Assembly (NCBI GenBank): GCA_013816845.1
Contig: JACDDU010000002.1
Location: forward strand, 124,001 to 188,000
Direction of reading: 5' to 3'
Origin: Gammaproteobacteria bacterium
Lineage (GTDB): Bacteria; Pseudomonadota; Gammaproteobacteria; DSM-16500
DNA: 64,000 bases
The notes under the pieces: model-generated
The model's database searches: none
Told to the model about the DNA's origin: nothing
The model's input: the letters and a program-made list of their open reading frames with translations, nothing else
Position numbers and translations under genes: made by a program
Shown: piece by piece, positions 62,707 to 64,000 of the stretch
Numbering within the stretch: the first letter of the stretch is position 1
How the letters are laid out: every line of letters begins with the position of its first letter

Positions 62707-63807
62707 ATGGATAGTCAAACAACTTTATCTCCTTACCTGAAAAAATGGCATCCTTTTTTGACAGATGTGACCACTAAAGAATTATTTATCGAACCTGTGA
62801 TTGTCATTCGTAAAGATTCCGCGGGATATGGGTTTACTTATGAACGTTCGACTTTACCCGAGAAGTACAAAGAGGGAATTGATTTTATCCGAAACAAAAA
62901 AATAGAAGAAATTTTACAAATACTACATGAAACTAAAAATTCATCCGAAGAGGAAGCTAAAATCAAAATGGAAGAAATATTACAGGATTCTATCAGTGAT
63001 GAATTATTTACGAAAACGTATGTTTATCCGTTAGGTCAGACTATTTCCCAAGAAAGTCTTTTAAACCTTATCGGTGCAGAAGTTGATGCGCAAAAAAAGC
63101 ATGGTCGCTTCAATCCCCGCAAAGGTATTACTGAAGTTATGAATCCACACGTGGGTGCACAAATTCGAAATGCACTAGCTGACATTGTGCCTAATGCTAC
63201 CTTTAATAATTTACTGGCTTTTATAAACAATCAGCCTCAAGCATTTCTTTTGCCTCCTGTTTTAAACGCTTCAGCCAAACCGATCATTTACAGTGCGGAA
63301 AAAACTCTGAGTGCGAAAATTAAAAAGATAGAGATGAGTACGCAGCAAAGCAATGAGCCACTTTATCAAGACTATCCGCAAGAGGAAGAAAATACGAATC
63401 TACGATTATTTGAAACTTGTGTAAGAGCGATAAAAAATCGCGCACCCAAAGATATCCAAGGTTTTTTCCAACTGAACTATATCGAAGATTATGAAAGTTC
63501 ACGGTATCCGGATAGTAAGCTTCCTCAAAAAATTCCTCACAGAGAAGCGCTCATCTCTTTACGCAAATATATTAATGAAAATTTGAATCATGTTGAAAAC
63601 GACTCTGTTAATTTTGCAGACGTGTTGTTAGGTTTAATTGATAGAATGCAAGCCATTATACAAACGGATCAAAGTTCTTCGCGCGTTTTGGGTTTATTTA
63701 AAAAACATGATGAGGTGGCATCGGGGATGCGTTTAGCATTACGTGTCATACGTGCTAACCATGAGCTTGATATGATATTAAATAGCGACACGCGCCATAG
63801 ACTCTAA
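62707..63807 (+). CDS. U-box-like protein, candidate effector E3 ligase
   Basis: A 366-residue soluble protein. Residues 17-50 (FLTDVTTKELFIEPVIVIRK ... GYGFTYERSTL) match the U-box pattern FxCPIT..xxDPVxxxxGxTYERxxI, most clearly EPVIV...G-x-TYERS-x-L. Residues 98-173 resemble a second U-box: LFTKTYVYPLGQTISQESLL, FNPRKGITEV and ADIVPNATFNNLLAF (compare NP.TG and LIPN..L). The remaining 190 residues are helical and charged with no family. U-boxes recruit E2 enzymes in eukaryotes and occur in secreted Legionella ligases. GAGGGG (62698-62703) precedes ATG 62707, and TATAAT-like sequence lies about 30 bases upstream. Overall function is unproven. Confidence 0.55.
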   Translation: MDSQTTLSPYLKKWHPFLTDVTTKELFIEPVIVIRKDSAGYGFTYERSTLPEKYKEGIDFIRNKKIEEILQILHETKNSSEEEAKIKMEEILQDSISDELFTKTYVYPLGQTISQESLLNLIGAEVDAQKKHGRFNPRKGITEVMNPHVGAQIRNALADIVPNATFNNLLAFINNQPQAFLLPPVLNASAKPIIYSAEKTLSAKIKKIEMSTQQSNEPLYQDYPQEEENTNLRLFETCVRAIKNRAPKDIQGFFQLNYIEDYESSRYPDSKLPQKIPHREALISLRKYINENLNHVENDSVNFADVLLGLIDRMQAIIQTDQSSSRVLGLFKKHDEVASGMRLALRVIRANHELDMILNSDTRHRL

Positions 63808-64000
63808 GTTTTTTATTTGTCCAAAAAAAGTAATTATTAACATAAGTGGATTTGCTGCACAAATTATCCTAGGCTATAAAAGAAAAATGAGCCTGGGATT
63901 GATAAAAAATTGAGTTTCGGTTCGCTCATGCACCGGAAAAGTAAAAAAGGAAAAAACTAACTTCTTTTCCGTCCCACTCCATTTTTTTCTAAGCCAAACG
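63808..64000. other. Noncoding 3' flank
   Basis: About 190 bases to the end of the window with no gene seen. Two weak hairpins are present: a CCTAGGCT/AGCCTGGG pair near 63868-63896, and CGGAAAAG/CTTTTCCG near 63932-63970. Neither has a clean T-run, so no terminator is called for the U-box-like gene. Confidence 0.3.

Overview
The window looks like the chromosome of a low-GC gammaproteobacterium, most likely of the order Legionellales (Legionella/Coxiella/Aquicella-like). This is inferred from the bamA-skp-lpxD-fabZ-lpxA-lpxB block, the pilA-pilB-pilC-pilD-coaE-zapD-yacG block, and the mix of large eukaryote-like regulators, repeat proteins and kinase-fold proteins. No rRNA, CRISPR array or intact transposon was seen.

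Region 1 (1-4746, + strand) is core envelope biogenesis: the C-terminal end of BamA, the Skp chaperone, then lipid A and fatty-acid genes lpxD, fabZ, lpxA and lpxB, tightly spaced or overlapping. Region 2 (4944-8433, - strand) is a two-gene lipid cassette: an acyl-carrier-protein/alpha-oxoamine synthase fusion followed by a fatty-acyl-AMP ligase. Region 3 (8868-13991, - strand) runs from the pilin gene through the type IV pilus ATPase, platform protein and prepilin peptidase to coaE, zapD and yacG, with overlapping reading frames. A tRNA-Thr(CGT) follows at 14385.

Region 4 (about 14460-50975) is accessory DNA. It starts with broken genes: a truncated formyltransferase joined to a headless phosphotransferase, and a decayed GNAT-GrpB gene whose intact relative sits at 34812. 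A complete histidine operon, hisGDCBHAFI on the - strand (17541-24535), follows. It is preceded by a textbook attenuator with a His-rich leader peptide and mutually exclusive hairpins. A wrecked tniB-type transposition ATPase gene lies just beyond it, so the his operon is bracketed by genomic debris. Then come many small-molecule-modifying enzymes: aminoglycoside-phosphotransferase-fold kinases, GNAT acetyltransferases, a GFA protein, an MFS exporter with a divergent LysR regulator, a YbaK-type deacylase, a GyrI-like protein coupled to a short-chain dehydrogenase, a metallo-beta-lactamase-fold enzyme, a cupin and a PhzF-like protein. Scattered among them are larger host-interaction or defence candidates: a helical-repeat/Nudix-like protein (37143), an exported TPR protein (40266), a NACHT ATPase with alpha-helical repeats (43995) and an exported PQQ-type beta-propeller (47209).

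Region 5 (51056-61650) is the most striking part: two divergent giant signalling genes of 1648 and 1750 codons. Their first 340 residues (Ser/Thr kinase, then AAA ATPase) align without a gap at the motif positions checked. One ends in a GGDEF diguanylate cyclase domain and the other in a class III nucleotide cyclase domain. Region 6 (61756-63807) has an HMA-MauE membrane fusion and a protein with U-box-like sequence that could be a secreted effector.

All functions are read from sequence motifs by eye. No database search, alignment or structure prediction was run.
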